This document shows positions 1 to 8,631 of a stretch of DNA of 12,168 nt, piece by piece. The translations under genes were made by a program, and so were the position numbers. The notes under the pieces were generated by a model, which saw nothing but the letters and a program-made list of their open reading frames with translations, did no database searches and was not told where the DNA came from. This DNA comes from DATLMR01 sp035634255 (GTDB lineage: Bacteria; Acidobacteriota; Blastocatellia; UBA7656). The stretch lies in contig DASQDI010000014.1 in the NCBI GenBank assembly GCA_035634255.1, positions 1 through 12,168 of the forward strand, read 5' to 3'. Within the stretch, counting starts at the first letter, position 1, and each line of letters begins with the position of its first letter.

Positions 1-119
1 AGGAGTCGAAGCGGACGGACGAACACGGCAACGAGTTCAGGTACAGGGCGAAGGTGGAGGACGCGGCGAGGGCGAAGGCCGGGCGGTGGGCGTGGGACGT
101 GTTCCTTCTAGTCCGATAG
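1..119 (+). CDS. 3' end of a protein of unknown function (partial, runs off left edge)
   Basis: Codons read in frame from base 3 stay open for 38 codons to a TAG at 117-119. Nearly every codon ends in G or C (only the last few do not), which is the pattern of the genes nearby and is strong evidence that this is a real coding end. The tail is charged, then ends in an aromatic/hydrophobic stretch (GRWAWDVFLLVR). I do not recognise the family. It stops 4 bases before the mnmE stop codon on the other strand, so the two genes converge with almost no spacer. Neither start nor domain content can be seen. The other two plus-strand frames over this stretch give Gly/Arg-rich low-complexity peptides and look like shadows. 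Confidence 0.6.
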   Translation, partial: ESKRTDEHGNEFRYRAKVEDAARAKAGRWAWDVFLLVR

Positions 120-123
120 CCTC

Positions 124-1497
124 TTATTTGCCCACGCAGAATGTCGAGAATATGCGGGTGAGTATGTCTTCGGTGAGCGTCTCGCCCGTTATCTCTCCGA
201 GGGAGAAGAGAGCCGAGTGCAGTCTCAGCAGGATCACTTCTTCGGACTCGGATTGCTTCATCAGGTCGCGGGCGTCGTACAGTTTCTCAATCGCGCCCCT
301 CACGGACCTGTGCTGTCTCGCGTCGGTGATCATTATGCCGTCCCGCTCCGTCGCGGCGTCGCCCGAGAGCCGCTCGAATAGGGCTTCGATAAGCCTCCCG
401 AAACCCTCCCCCGTCAGGGCCGAGATGTTGAGGACTTCTAGCCCGCCCTCGGGTTCGAGGAAGCCGGGCTGGAGATTGCCCAGCAGGTCGACCTTGTTGT
501 AAACGATTATCCTCCTGTCTTCCGGGACCTCGTTGAGCAGCCTGATGTCGTCGTCCGTGAGCGGCTCGGAAGAGTCGAGCACCAGGATCGAGATGTCCGC
601 GTCGGCTATGGCCCTGCGGCTCCGGCCGATGCCGAGGCTCTCCACCATGTCTGTCGTCTCGCGTATCCCCGCCGTGTCTATCAGGCGCACGGGGACGCCC
701 GAGATAGAGGCGGCCTCGTAAAGCGCGTCCCTCGTGGTCCCCGGAACCTCTGTGACTATCGCCCTGTCGCTCCCCACCAGCCGGTTGAAGATCGAAGACT
801 TGCCAACGTTGGGCCGCCCGACGAGGGCGAGGTCGAAGCCTTCATGAATGAAACGGCCGAAGGCGAAGCTCTCCGACATCCTGCTCAACTCTTCGATCAC
901 CCTGTCGATCTTCGCGAGCAGTGCCGACGCCTCGTCCGTCGATATATCGTCTTCCACGAATTCGAGCGAGGATTCGAGGTGGACGATGATCTCGACTAGC
1001 TCATCCTTCAGGGGGGTCAGCCGCCCCGAGAGCGCGCCCCCGAGTTGCCGGGTCGCGACCCGCGCCTGGTAGTCGGTCTGCGCGTCGATCAAATCCCTGA
1101 CCGCCTGCGCCTGCGTGAGGTCTAGCCTTTTGTTGAGGAAAGCCCGGAAGGTGAACTCGCCGGGCTCGGCGATTCGCGCGCCTCCGGCCGCGGCGAGCCC
1201 TAGAGCCCTCGTGAGGATCACGGGGCTCCCGTGGCAGCTCAGCTCGATCACGTCTTCGCCCGTGTAAGAATGGGGGGCCTTGAAATAGGTGCGGATTACT
1301 TCGTCTATGACTTCGCCCGAGGCCGGGTCCACGAGGCGGCCGAAGACCGCGCGGTTGGGGGCGTCGGCCGCTCGGGACTCGCTCGCGAAGATGGAGTCGG
1401 CTATCTCAAGCGCCGAGGGCCCGCTCAAACGCACAACCCCTATCCCGCCGCGGCCGGGCGGCGTAGAGATCGCCGCGATGGTGTCGCCCTTGAACAT
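124..1497 (-). CDS. mnmE: tRNA uridine-5-carboxymethylaminomethyl modification GTPase MnmE
   Basis: MnmE (TrmE) works with MnmG in the cytoplasm to install the cmnm5 group on the wobble uridine of certain tRNAs; it binds a formyl-tetrahydrofolate-type cofactor and hydrolyses GTP. At 457 residues it is full length for the family. The N-terminal TrmE domain spans about residues 1-120, followed by the helical domain, into which the G domain is inserted. G1 GRPNVGKS is at 227-234, G2 GTTRD at 253-257, G3 DTAG at 274-277, G4 NKVD at 334-337 and G5 SAL at 359-361. The C-terminal FCVGK (453-457) carries the conserved cysteine, Cys454. The ATG at 1497 is the only ordinary start after an in-frame stop at 1560-1558; no clear Shine-Dalgarno precedes it. 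It is the last gene of the rpmH-rnpA-yidD-yidC-jag run, 60 bases after jag. The partner mnmG does not follow. Confidence 0.97.
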   Translation of the reverse strand: MFKGDTIAAISTPPGRGGIGVVRLSGPSALEIADSIFASESRAADAPNRAVFGRLVDPASGEVIDEVIRTYFKAPHSYTGEDVIELSCHGSPVILTRALGLAAAGGARIAEPGEFTFRAFLNKRLDLTQAQAVRDLIDAQTDYQARVATRQLGGALSGRLTPLKDELVEIIVHLESSLEFVEDDISTDEASALLAKIDRVIEELSRMSESFAFGRFIHEGFDLALVGRPNVGKSSIFNRLVGSDRAIVTEVPGTTRDALYEAASISGVPVRLIDTAGIRETTDMVESLGIGRSRRAIADADISILVLDSSEPLTDDDIRLLNEVPEDRRIIVYNKVDLLGNLQPGFLEPEGGLEVLNISALTGEGFGRLIEALFERLSGDAATERDGIMITDARQHRSVRGAIEKLYDARDLMKQSESEEVILLRLHSALFSLGEITGETLTEDILTRIFSTFCVGK

Positions 1498-1557
1498 AGA
1501 GCGCCGGGAGCGCAGGGGCGAGCGCCGCGCGGGGGGCGCGCCGATTCGCCGTCACTC

Positions 1558-2007
1558 TCATACGGGATAGATGGTGACCTTGCGGTCGAGCCCCCCGCCC
1601 TGGCTTTCGGTCTTCACGGACGCATCATCGGCCAGCGCCAGGTGGATGATGCGCCGCTCGTTGGGACTCATCGGGTCGAAGCTGAAGGGCTTGCGCGCGG
1701 TCCTGACCTTTTCGGCAGCCTTCTCGGCCATCAGGCGCAGCTCCTTTTCGCGCCGCGAGCGGTAATTGCCGGAGTCGAACAGTATCCGGGTCTCCTCGCC
1801 CTTCGCGCGCGTGAGCACGCGGTTGCCGAGGTATTCAAGCGCGTCGAGCAACTCCGCGTTATGCCCCAGCAGCAGGGCCACATCGCCTCCGCGCACCTGG
1901 ACCTTGAACCCCTCTTCAGTCTCTTCGGCGCTGGCTTCCAGATCAAAGCCGCTTAACTTGAGAACTTTATTGGTGAACTCAACGATGTTCCGCTCATCTT
2001 GTGACAT
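1558..2007 (-). CDS. jag: Jag/KhpB/EloR-type KH-R3H RNA-binding protein
   Basis: This is the small RNA-binding protein usually encoded beside yidC. In Gram-positive relatives (Jag/KhpB/EloR) it pairs with KhpA and affects cell elongation and division; its role in this organism is inferred. From the ATG at 2007 it has 149 residues: a KH-II-like domain at about 8-80 and an R3H domain at about 85-149, with the R-x3-H signature as Arg118/His122. The extra N-terminal Jag-N domain of Firmicutes proteins is absent. The KH loop reads GHNA (48-51), so the last glycine of the usual GXXG is alanine. A TTG lies directly before the ATG and could add one residue; the ATG is preferred. A loose G-rich stretch ending in GAG lies upstream. 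It follows yidC by 63 bases and precedes mnmE. Confidence 0.9.
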   Translation of the reverse strand: MSQDERNIVEFTNKVLKLSGFDLEASAEETEEGFKVQVRGGDVALLLGHNAELLDALEYLGNRVLTRAKGEETRILFDSGNYRSRREKELRLMAEKAAEKVRTARKPFSFDPMSPNERRIIHLALADDASVKTESQGGGLDRKVTIYPV

Positions 2008-2070
2008 CAAGCTCGTCCCCCACAGGCCTCCAGATTCAAGCGATTGGTTCGTAAATTATAAGACAGTTTC

Positions 2071-4134
2071 CTACGCCTCCACGACGCTCGGACTGTCTTT
2101 CTTGCCTTTGCTCCGGTCCTTCTTCTGCCCGCCCGTCTTGGTGGTCGGGAGCACCGGCGCTTCGGGCGGCTCGGCCGTGAATTTGTTTATCACGAGCTGT
2201 ATCGCGACGCCCACGAGGTTGCTCATCATCCAGTAGAGCACGAGCCCGCTCGGCGAGGAGAGGAAGAAGAACCACGTGAGCATCACGGGCATCAGGTAGG
2301 TCATCATCACTCTCTGCATCTTCATCGCCGGGTCTGCCGAGGCCGGCTGCGGCGTGAGCATCGTCGCCGCGATCATCGAAACGCACATGACGATGGGCAG
2401 AATGTAATACGGGTCCGGCTTTGAAAGGTCCCGCACCCACACCATCCACGGGGCCTGCCTCATGTCCAGAGAGATCGTCAGGTAGACGAAGAAGGCCCAG
2501 AAGATCGGCATCTGAAGGAGCAGGGGCAGGCAGCCGCCGAGCGGGTTGGCCTCTTTCATCAAGGCCATCTGCTCCTTCTGAAGCTCGAGTAGCTCGCGCT
2601 CGTACTTCTTGGGGTTCTCCTTGTACTTCTTCATCCTGTCCTGAAGCTCTTTCATCCGCGGCTGGTGCTTAGCCGCCTTCTTCATCTTCTTCGAGCTGTA
2701 CCACTTCAGAGGGGACAGGGCGAGGTTGATGACTATCGTGACCAGGATGATGGCCCAGCCGTAGTTGTTGCTGAACAGCTTCGCGAACCCGTCGAGCGCC
2801 TCGCCGATGACCGGCAGAAGGGGCCGCACCATGAAGGCGAATATGCCGTAGTCGATCAGGGGGTCGAGGTCGGCCCCGAGCTCGGCCCTGAGGGGCGCTG
2901 AGGCGAGCAACTCGCGGTCCTTCGGCCCCACGAAAACTTTCGTGGGCGCTTGCGAGTCCACGGGGACGGCCACCGACGGGTAGTCGGTCAGTAGGTCCCC
3001 CTCCTTGACCTGAACGTTCGTGAGCACGATCTCCCGCGCCGGCTGCGAGGGCACGGCCGTCATCGTGAAGTAATGGTCCACGACCCCGGCCCACCTGTAC
3101 CCGTGCCTCACGGTGTCCGTGCCCTGGGCGACGCCCGCGCCCGCGGCCGTCCCCTCGGGGACGGAGTCGAGCGTGAGGACTTGGCCGTTCGCCTGCCGCT
3201 CGATCACGTGGGCGTAGCCGACGAACGTGACGCCGTCGGCCCCCACCACCTTCACGCTGTTCACGTCGCCCGCGAGCGGCTTTTCAATCTGTATCTGCCT
3301 GTTCTCTTCGTCCACCCGCGTTATCTTGGCGAACGCGGGGGTGATGGCCGAGCCGATGTACGCCTCCCGGCTGTCCTGAACGTTGTAGGCGACGACCTGC
3401 GGGGGCGTGCTGTAGCTGCCGAGGCTCTGCTTCTCGCTTTGGTCGCCTATGCGAGGTCCTATGACGACCGACGCCGGCTGCCCGGCCCCGCCCGAGGTCA
3501 CGTCGGCCGTGACATCGAAGACCAGCCGGTCGCCGTAAAACACGAACGTCTTGCGCGCCGACGCCGTCGGGGAAGAGTAAGTGAAGGTGATCTGCTGCTT
3601 CTGATCGGCGGCCAGATCGATCTTCTGCGAACCCGCGTCCACGCCCTCTATCTGAAAATTCACCTGGTTGAGCTGCTGCGCGAGGGCCGGGGACCAGGGC
3701 GTGTGGAGCCTCAGAGGCGCTCCTAGGGTATCGAGGGCCGTCTGCGGGATGAGCTCAAGGTCCGGGCTGCCGTCCGCCGCGTGTATCTCCCGCACGCCGC
3801 CGTCGGTCTTCACCCGTTTGAGTATCCAGCTCTTCGCGACCGCCCCGCGGTTGGAGAGCGTCGCGCGGTAATAGGGGGTCTCGATGACGATCTCGCGCGG
3901 AGGCACCTGCGTGACCGCGGGGGCGGGGGTCGGAGACGGCTGCGGGCTCCTCGAAATCTGCGAAGGCGGATTGCCCGGCTGCAGGCCGGACGGCTCGGGG
4001 GCGGAGGATTCGGGTGCCACCTGCTCCTGGCTCACCGGGGGCGGCGCGGGGAAGAACTGGCGCATGATGACCGGCCAGGCCGCGAAGACCAGAGTAGAGA
4101 GCAGAAGCGCCGCTATTAATCTTATTCGCTCCAT
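2071..4134 (-). CDS. yidC: Membrane protein insertase YidC (Oxa1/Alb3 family, Gram-negative type)
   Basis: YidC inserts and folds inner-membrane proteins, alone or with SecYEG. The 687 residues give the diderm layout: an N-terminal membrane segment (about 4-24), a Pro/Ser/Gln-rich linker (about 28-80), a large periplasmic beta domain (about 80-420), then the conserved five-helix insertase region (about 440-650). A very basic coiled cytoplasmic loop lies at about 477-528, followed by the family motif NPLGGCLP (530-537) with QMP at 541-543. The basic tail is rich in Lys/Gly. The position that is normally the essential groove arginine (Arg366 in E. coli) aligns with Asn470. The ATG at 4134 is the only ordinary start after an in-frame TAA. 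Its best Shine-Dalgarno is 29 bases away across a hairpin. The gene lies between yidD and jag, the standard arrangement. Confidence 0.97.
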   Translation of the reverse strand: MERIRLIAALLLSTLVFAAWPVIMRQFFPAPPPVSQEQVAPESSAPEPSGLQPGNPPSQISRSPQPSPTPAPAVTQVPPREIVIETPYYRATLSNRGAVAKSWILKRVKTDGGVREIHAADGSPDLELIPQTALDTLGAPLRLHTPWSPALAQQLNQVNFQIEGVDAGSQKIDLAADQKQQITFTYSSPTASARKTFVFYGDRLVFDVTADVTSGGAGQPASVVIGPRIGDQSEKQSLGSYSTPPQVVAYNVQDSREAYIGSAITPAFAKITRVDEENRQIQIEKPLAGDVNSVKVVGADGVTFVGYAHVIERQANGQVLTLDSVPEGTAAGAGVAQGTDTVRHGYRWAGVVDHYFTMTAVPSQPAREIVLTNVQVKEGDLLTDYPSVAVPVDSQAPTKVFVGPKDRELLASAPLRAELGADLDPLIDYGIFAFMVRPLLPVIGEALDGFAKLFSNNYGWAIILVTIVINLALSPLKWYSSKKMKKAAKHQPRMKELQDRMKKYKENPKKYERELLELQKEQMALMKEANPLGGCLPLLLQMPIFWAFFVYLTISLDMRQAPWMVWVRDLSKPDPYYILPIVMCVSMIAATMLTPQPASADPAMKMQRVMMTYLMPVMLTWFFFLSSPSGLVLYWMMSNLVGVAIQLVINKFTAEPPEAPVLPTTKTGGQKKDRSKGKKDSPSVVEA

Positions 4135-4147
4135 TCTTATCAGTTCA

Positions 4148-4172
4148 GGCGGATATTCCGCCGCTCCTTCTT
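4148..4172 (-). promoter_or_regulatory. yidC ribosome binding site followed by a hairpin
   Basis: Read on the minus strand, AAGAAGGAG (4172-4164) is the only good Shine-Dalgarno before yidC. Directly after it comes a perfect 6-bp stem GGCGGA/TCCGCC with a 3-base loop (4162-4148), then 13 bases to the ATG at 4134. The linear gap from Shine-Dalgarno to start is 29 bases, far more than usual. If the hairpin folds, the effective gap falls to about 14. No ATG, GTG or TTG lies in frame between them. A control role, or simple looping-out of the spacer, is inference. Confidence 0.5.
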
Positions 4173-4244
4173 AAATGCTTAATGTCTGTCCGTGCCCTGA
4201 CGCTCTGTCGCCGTCTTCATTCATTCGGCCCTTCGTTCGCCATC

Positions 4245-4282
4245 CATTTGCCCTTCATTTGCCCTTCATTTGCCCTTCATTT
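4245..4282 (-). repeat. 11-bp tandem repeat, three full copies plus 5 bases
   Basis: The plus-strand unit CATTTGCCCTT occurs at 4245-4255, 4256-4266 and 4267-4277, and a partial copy CATTT follows at 4278-4282. It covers the last codon and stop of yidD and runs into the yidD-yidC spacer. On the coding strand each junction reads AAATGAAGGGC, so every unit carries an ATG overlapping a TGA plus an AAGG. The copies are identical, which suggests recent slippage duplication of the yidD end. Confidence 0.9.
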
Positions 4283-4486
4283 AACAGGGTCATAGCCGCC
4301 CGGATGAAACGGGTGGCAGCGCAGCAGGCGCCTCAACCCGAGGTACGAACCGCGCAGGGTCCCGTGTTTTTTGATCGCTTCCATCGCATACTGGGAGCAA
4401 GTGGGCGTGAACCTGCACGACGGTGGGAGCAGCGGCGAGATGAGCAGCTGATAGGCTCGTATGATACCGACGAGAACGAACTTCAC
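4277..4486 (-). CDS. yidD: Membrane protein insertion efficiency factor YidD
   Basis: YidD is a small membrane-associated protein that helps YidC-dependent insertion. The 69-residue product is the usual length for the family, with an N-terminal amphipathic/hydrophobic stretch (about 2-20), the motif YQLLISPLLPPSCRF (12-26), and conserved cysteines Cys24, Cys30 and Cys57. The C-terminal RLLRCHPFHPGGYDPV signature is intact. The start is a GTG at 4486 that overlaps the rnpA stop in the four-base string GTGA, so translational coupling to rnpA is likely. There is no strong Shine-Dalgarno of its own, only a GGCGGG upstream. The stop codon lies inside an 11-bp tandem repeat. The genomic position between rnpA and yidC is the standard one. 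Confidence 0.95.
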   Translation of the reverse strand: MKFVLVGIIRAYQLLISPLLPPSCRFTPTCSQYAMEAIKKHGTLRGSYLGLRRLLRCHPFHPGGYDPVK

Positions 4487-4836
4487 TTGTTACCCGCCTT
4501 CTTTAAAAAAGTTATGAAATCAGCTTCGAGATCGTGATAGACGGCCTCCACCAGAGGCCGCTTCACATTAATGACTATATCAACTCCCGGAGGCACCAGC
4601 CACTTGTTTCTCCGATACGCCTCGCGCACGAGCCTGCGGGCGCGGTTGCGCTCGACCGAATTCCCGATCTTTCGCGTCGCGGTAATCCCCAGGCGGGGCC
4701 GGTCGCCGGAGACCGGGAGCACGAATGCCGTGAAGTGCCGAGCCTGAAATTTCCGCCCATTCTCGTAGACGCGGCGGAAAACGTCGCGCTTGAGAATCCT
4801 GTCTTTTTTGGGAAACTGTTCGGATGCTCCACCCAT
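4483..4836 (-). CDS. rnpA: Ribonuclease P protein component
   Basis: RnpA is the basic protein subunit of RNase P and helps the catalytic RNA bind and cleave the 5' leader of pre-tRNAs. At 117 residues it has normal length. The family signature RNRARRLVRE occupies 63-72, preceded by LGITATRKIGNSVERNR (49-65). The N-terminal part carries the usual KKDRILKRDVFRRVYENGRK-like segment (10-29). The ATG at 4836 is the only ordinary start after an in-frame TAG at about 4870; I see no strong Shine-Dalgarno before it. rpmH lies 70 bases upstream and yidD overlaps its stop, so it is inside the conserved rpmH-rnpA-yidD-yidC unit. Shadow frames on both strands here are not supported. Confidence 0.97.
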   Translation of the reverse strand: MGGASEQFPKKDRILKRDVFRRVYENGRKFQARHFTAFVLPVSGDRPRLGITATRKIGNSVERNRARRLVREAYRRNKWLVPPGVDIVINVKRPLVEAVYHDLEADFITFLKKAGNK

Positions 4837-4861
4837 GCGAAAAAACTGAGGGTCGCCGGAC

Positions 4862-4875
4862 GGATAGACCTATCC
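4862..4875 (-). other. Small inverted repeat in the rpmH-rnpA spacer
   Basis: GGATAG and CTATCC flank an AC spacer, giving about a 5-bp stem with a 4-base loop in the transcript between rpmH and rnpA. It may modulate read-through or processing between the two genes, but it is short and has no T-run after it, so it is not a convincing terminator. Confidence 0.3.
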
Positions 4876-4906
4876 CCTGCAATCATCCGTCAGCGCTCCG
4901 GCCCGA

Positions 4907-5053
4907 TTAATAATGCGCCGGGGTGAGGCGCTTGCGCCCCTTGGCGCGGCGGCGCTTGAGCACGAGCTGTCCCCCCTTGGTGCTCATCCGCACGCGAAAT
5001 CCGTGCGTCTTGGCGCGGCGGCGATTATTCGGCTGAAAGGTTCTCTTCGGCAT
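4907..5053 (-). CDS. rpmH: 50S ribosomal protein L34
   Basis: L34 is a small, very basic protein of the large ribosomal subunit. Translating the minus strand from the ATG at 5053 gives 48 residues, starting MPKRTFQPNNRRRAKTHGFR and ending KGRKRLTPAHY, then TAA. The family signature (KRTFQPN then HGFRxRM) is complete. GAGGAG at 5067-5062 lies 8 bases before the start codon, an excellent Shine-Dalgarno. rpmH is the first gene of the leftward cluster and is followed by rnpA, as in most bacteria. In many bacteria dnaA lies divergently next to rpmH; here a secreted TPR protein gene takes that place. Confidence 0.97.
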   Translation of the reverse strand: MPKRTFQPNNRRRAKTHGFRVRMSTKGGQLVLKRRRAKGRKRLTPAHY

Positions 5054-5093
5054 AATCTACACTCCTCGATAAACGGTTCTACAGAAAAGAGTA

Positions 5094-5123
5094 AGGGTAT
5101 CGGAAGGCCGCGCTTGTTGTCAA
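5094..5123 (-). promoter_or_regulatory. Probable sigma70-type promoter for rpmH
   Basis: On the minus strand a perfect -35 TTGACA (5123-5118) is followed after 18 bases by TACCCT (5099-5094), which keeps the T, A and final T of the -10 consensus. Initiation would fall about 30 bases before the rpmH ATG. The -35 is strong and the -10 only fair. Confidence 0.45.
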
Positions 5124-5148
5124 GTTTGCATGAGTCCCTTCCGCCCCC

Positions 5149-5162
5149 GCGCGCGCCGGCGC
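5149..5162. other. Perfect 14-bp GC palindrome between divergent genes
   Basis: GCGCGCCGGCGCGC is a perfect palindrome between the putative rpmH promoter and the -10 of the rightward gene at 5258. It could be an operator for the divergent pair, but GC-rich palindromes arise easily in DNA of this composition. Confidence 0.3.
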
Positions 5163-5217
5163 GCCGATCCTCGCCCCGGGCCGTCGCGCTTCAACTGGAA
5201 TCTTCAACGCTTTTGTC

Positions 5218-5223
5218 TATAAT
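5218..5223 (+). promoter_or_regulatory. Consensus -10 box before the TPR protein gene
   Basis: A perfect TATAAT lies 34 bases before the ATG at 5258, in a locally A/T-rich patch of otherwise GC-rich DNA. No convincing -35 sits at 16-18 bases; the nearest candidate (CTGGAA, 5195-5200) is poor. It is followed by a near-perfect Shine-Dalgarno AAGGAGGT at 5241-5248. Confidence 0.4.
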
Positions 5224-5257
5224 CTTAACTATGTAGGGCGAAGGAGGTCTCCGACCG

Positions 5258-6259
5258 ATGAGAGGGAGAATGATTCTCGCCGTCTTTCTGCCGATAATGC
5301 TGCCGGTCGCAACGGTTCTCGCGCAACAGAACACGATCCGGGGGAAGGTCCGCTCGACGAGCGGGTCCACGCTCAACAACGCCGTCGTCGAGCTGAGGGT
5401 GGGCGGGGGCGGCCTGCTCGAACAGACCGTCACGCGCAACGACGGGGACTTCTCTTTCAACGGCCTCGTCTCCGCCGAGTACGAGATATCCGTGATGCTG
5501 GCGGGCTACGAGCCCATCGTGCAGTTCGCCCGGTTCAACCACTCGCCCAAGGAAGGGGTCCGCGAGGACATATACGTAGAAGTGGTCATCAAGGAGAAGC
5601 CCGGCCCCGCGCTCGGGTCGCCCGGAGTCAGCTTCGCGCAGGACGTGCCCAAGGCCGCGCGCGCGGCTTACGACAGGGCGGCCGTGAAGATTAACGAAGG
5701 CAAGCCCGACGAAGCCATCGCCCTCCTGCGCGAGGCCACGGGGATATTCCCCGACTACTTCGACGCTCAGCTCGCGCTCGGGTCCGAGCTATTCCGCACG
5801 GGCAAGGACGACGAGGCGCTCGAAGCCCTCGAACAGGCGCGGCGGATAAACGAGCGCGAGGGCGCGGTCTACCACCTCTTCGGGCTGGTGATGATGAGGC
5901 AGAAGAAATTCGCCGTCGCCGAGTACGCTTTCCGCGAAGCCACCCGGCTCAACGGCTCCAACGCGAGCTCTCATTTTTACAGGGGCGTCGTCCTGATAGA
6001 GCTGGTGACGCGCACGGAAGACGAGCGCCAGAAGAAGCTCGACTTGGTGGAGGCGGAGAAGGAACTGAACCTCGCATGGGACCTGAGCAATAAGCGCCTG
6101 ACCGCCGTCCACCTCCAGCGCGCCCGCCTCCACGAGCGGCGCGGCGATAAAGAGGCCGCCGCCCGCGCCCTGGAAAATTACCTCAAGGCCGAGCCGGACG
6201 CGAAGAACGCGCCAGCCATCCGCGAGGTCATCATGAAGCTCCGCGAGGAGAGGCAGTAG
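5258..6259 (+). CDS. Secreted carboxypeptidase-regulatory-like / TPR repeat protein
   Basis: The 333-residue product starts with a signal peptide (about 1-23, cleavage probably after VLAQ), so it is exported to the periplasm or beyond. Residues about 25-112 resemble a carboxypeptidase-regulatory-like beta-sandwich (GKVRSTSG, then DGDFSFNGL and YEISVMLAGYEP). Residues about 130-315 are helical TPR repeats with typical spacing (AAVKINEGKPDEAIALLREA; LGSELFRTGKDDEALEALEQA; HLQRARLHERRGDKEAAARAL). This pairing suggests a protein-protein scaffold; no catalytic residues are visible. The start is supported by AAGGAGGT 9 bases upstream; an ATG four codons later is less well placed. It is divergent from rpmH and 131 bases before the S9 peptidase gene. 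The specific partner or pathway cannot be told from the sequence. Confidence 0.85.
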   Translation: MRGRMILAVFLPIMLPVATVLAQQNTIRGKVRSTSGSTLNNAVVELRVGGGGLLEQTVTRNDGDFSFNGLVSAEYEISVMLAGYEPIVQFARFNHSPKEGVREDIYVEVVIKEKPGPALGSPGVSFAQDVPKAARAAYDRAAVKINEGKPDEAIALLREATGIFPDYFDAQLALGSELFRTGKDDEALEALEQARRINEREGAVYHLFGLVMMRQKKFAVAEYAFREATRLNGSNASSHFYRGVVLIELVTRTEDERQKKLDLVEAEKELNLAWDLSNKRLTAVHLQRARLHERRGDKEAAARALENYLKAEPDAKNAPAIREVIMKLREERQ

Positions 6260-6390
6260 AGGCTCCGGGAGATTCCCGCTCATCACTCGATTTCACGCCC
6301 GTATCTATCGGCACCTCCCCCCGCGAGCTTGCGGCATGTGACGCGCTCGCAGTAGGGTTAATACATATCTGAAATTACCGGAGGATTCCT

Positions 6391-8560
<2,170 letters not shown>

Positions 8561-8571
<11 letters not shown>

Positions 8572-8588
8572 GCGGAGTCTCGTGAGCG
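8561..8588 (+). repeat. 14-bp tandem duplication across the S9 peptidase stop codon
   Basis: GAGTCCCGTGAGCG (8561-8574) is followed immediately by GAGTCTCGTGAGCG (8575-8588), with one mismatch in 14. The first copy contains the stop codon of the peptidase gene, and the second repeats it in the spacer. It looks like a small slippage duplication. Confidence 0.7.
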
Positions 8589-8631
8589 ACCGCGCTTGCC
8601 GACCCGAAGCCCGGCCCCGCAAGCCGGCCCC

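Noticed and set aside
1231..1956. A 241-codon plus-strand frame across mnmE and jag
   Set aside because: It spans two well-supported opposite-strand genes and their spacer; it is a composition shadow with no recognisable domain.
3073..3726. A 217-codon plus-strand frame inside yidC
   Set aside because: It is antisense to the periplasmic domain of yidC, Arg/Asp/Val-rich, with no Shine-Dalgarno or motif.
4245..4282. CRISPR array
   Set aside because: The 11-bp units are directly adjacent with no spacers, and no cas genes are nearby.
4575..4886. Alternative minus-strand frames overlapping rnpA
   Set aside because: They are out of frame with the RnpA signature and encode low-complexity Arg/Ser/Pro sequence.
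5231..5236. Minimal start-stop ORF (ATG TAG) just after the TATAAT
   Set aside because: It has no Shine-Dalgarno before it and a single six-base match is expected by chance.
5054..5257. Replication origin next to rpmH
   Set aside because: No DnaA-box-like repeats or A/T-rich unwinding stretch are visible and dnaA is absent.
6329..6358. Promoter for the S9 peptidase gene (TTGCGG, 18 bases, TAGGGT)
   Set aside because: Both boxes match the consensus only weakly in a GC-rich spacer, so it is not listed as a feature; a promoter in this 131-base gap remains possible.
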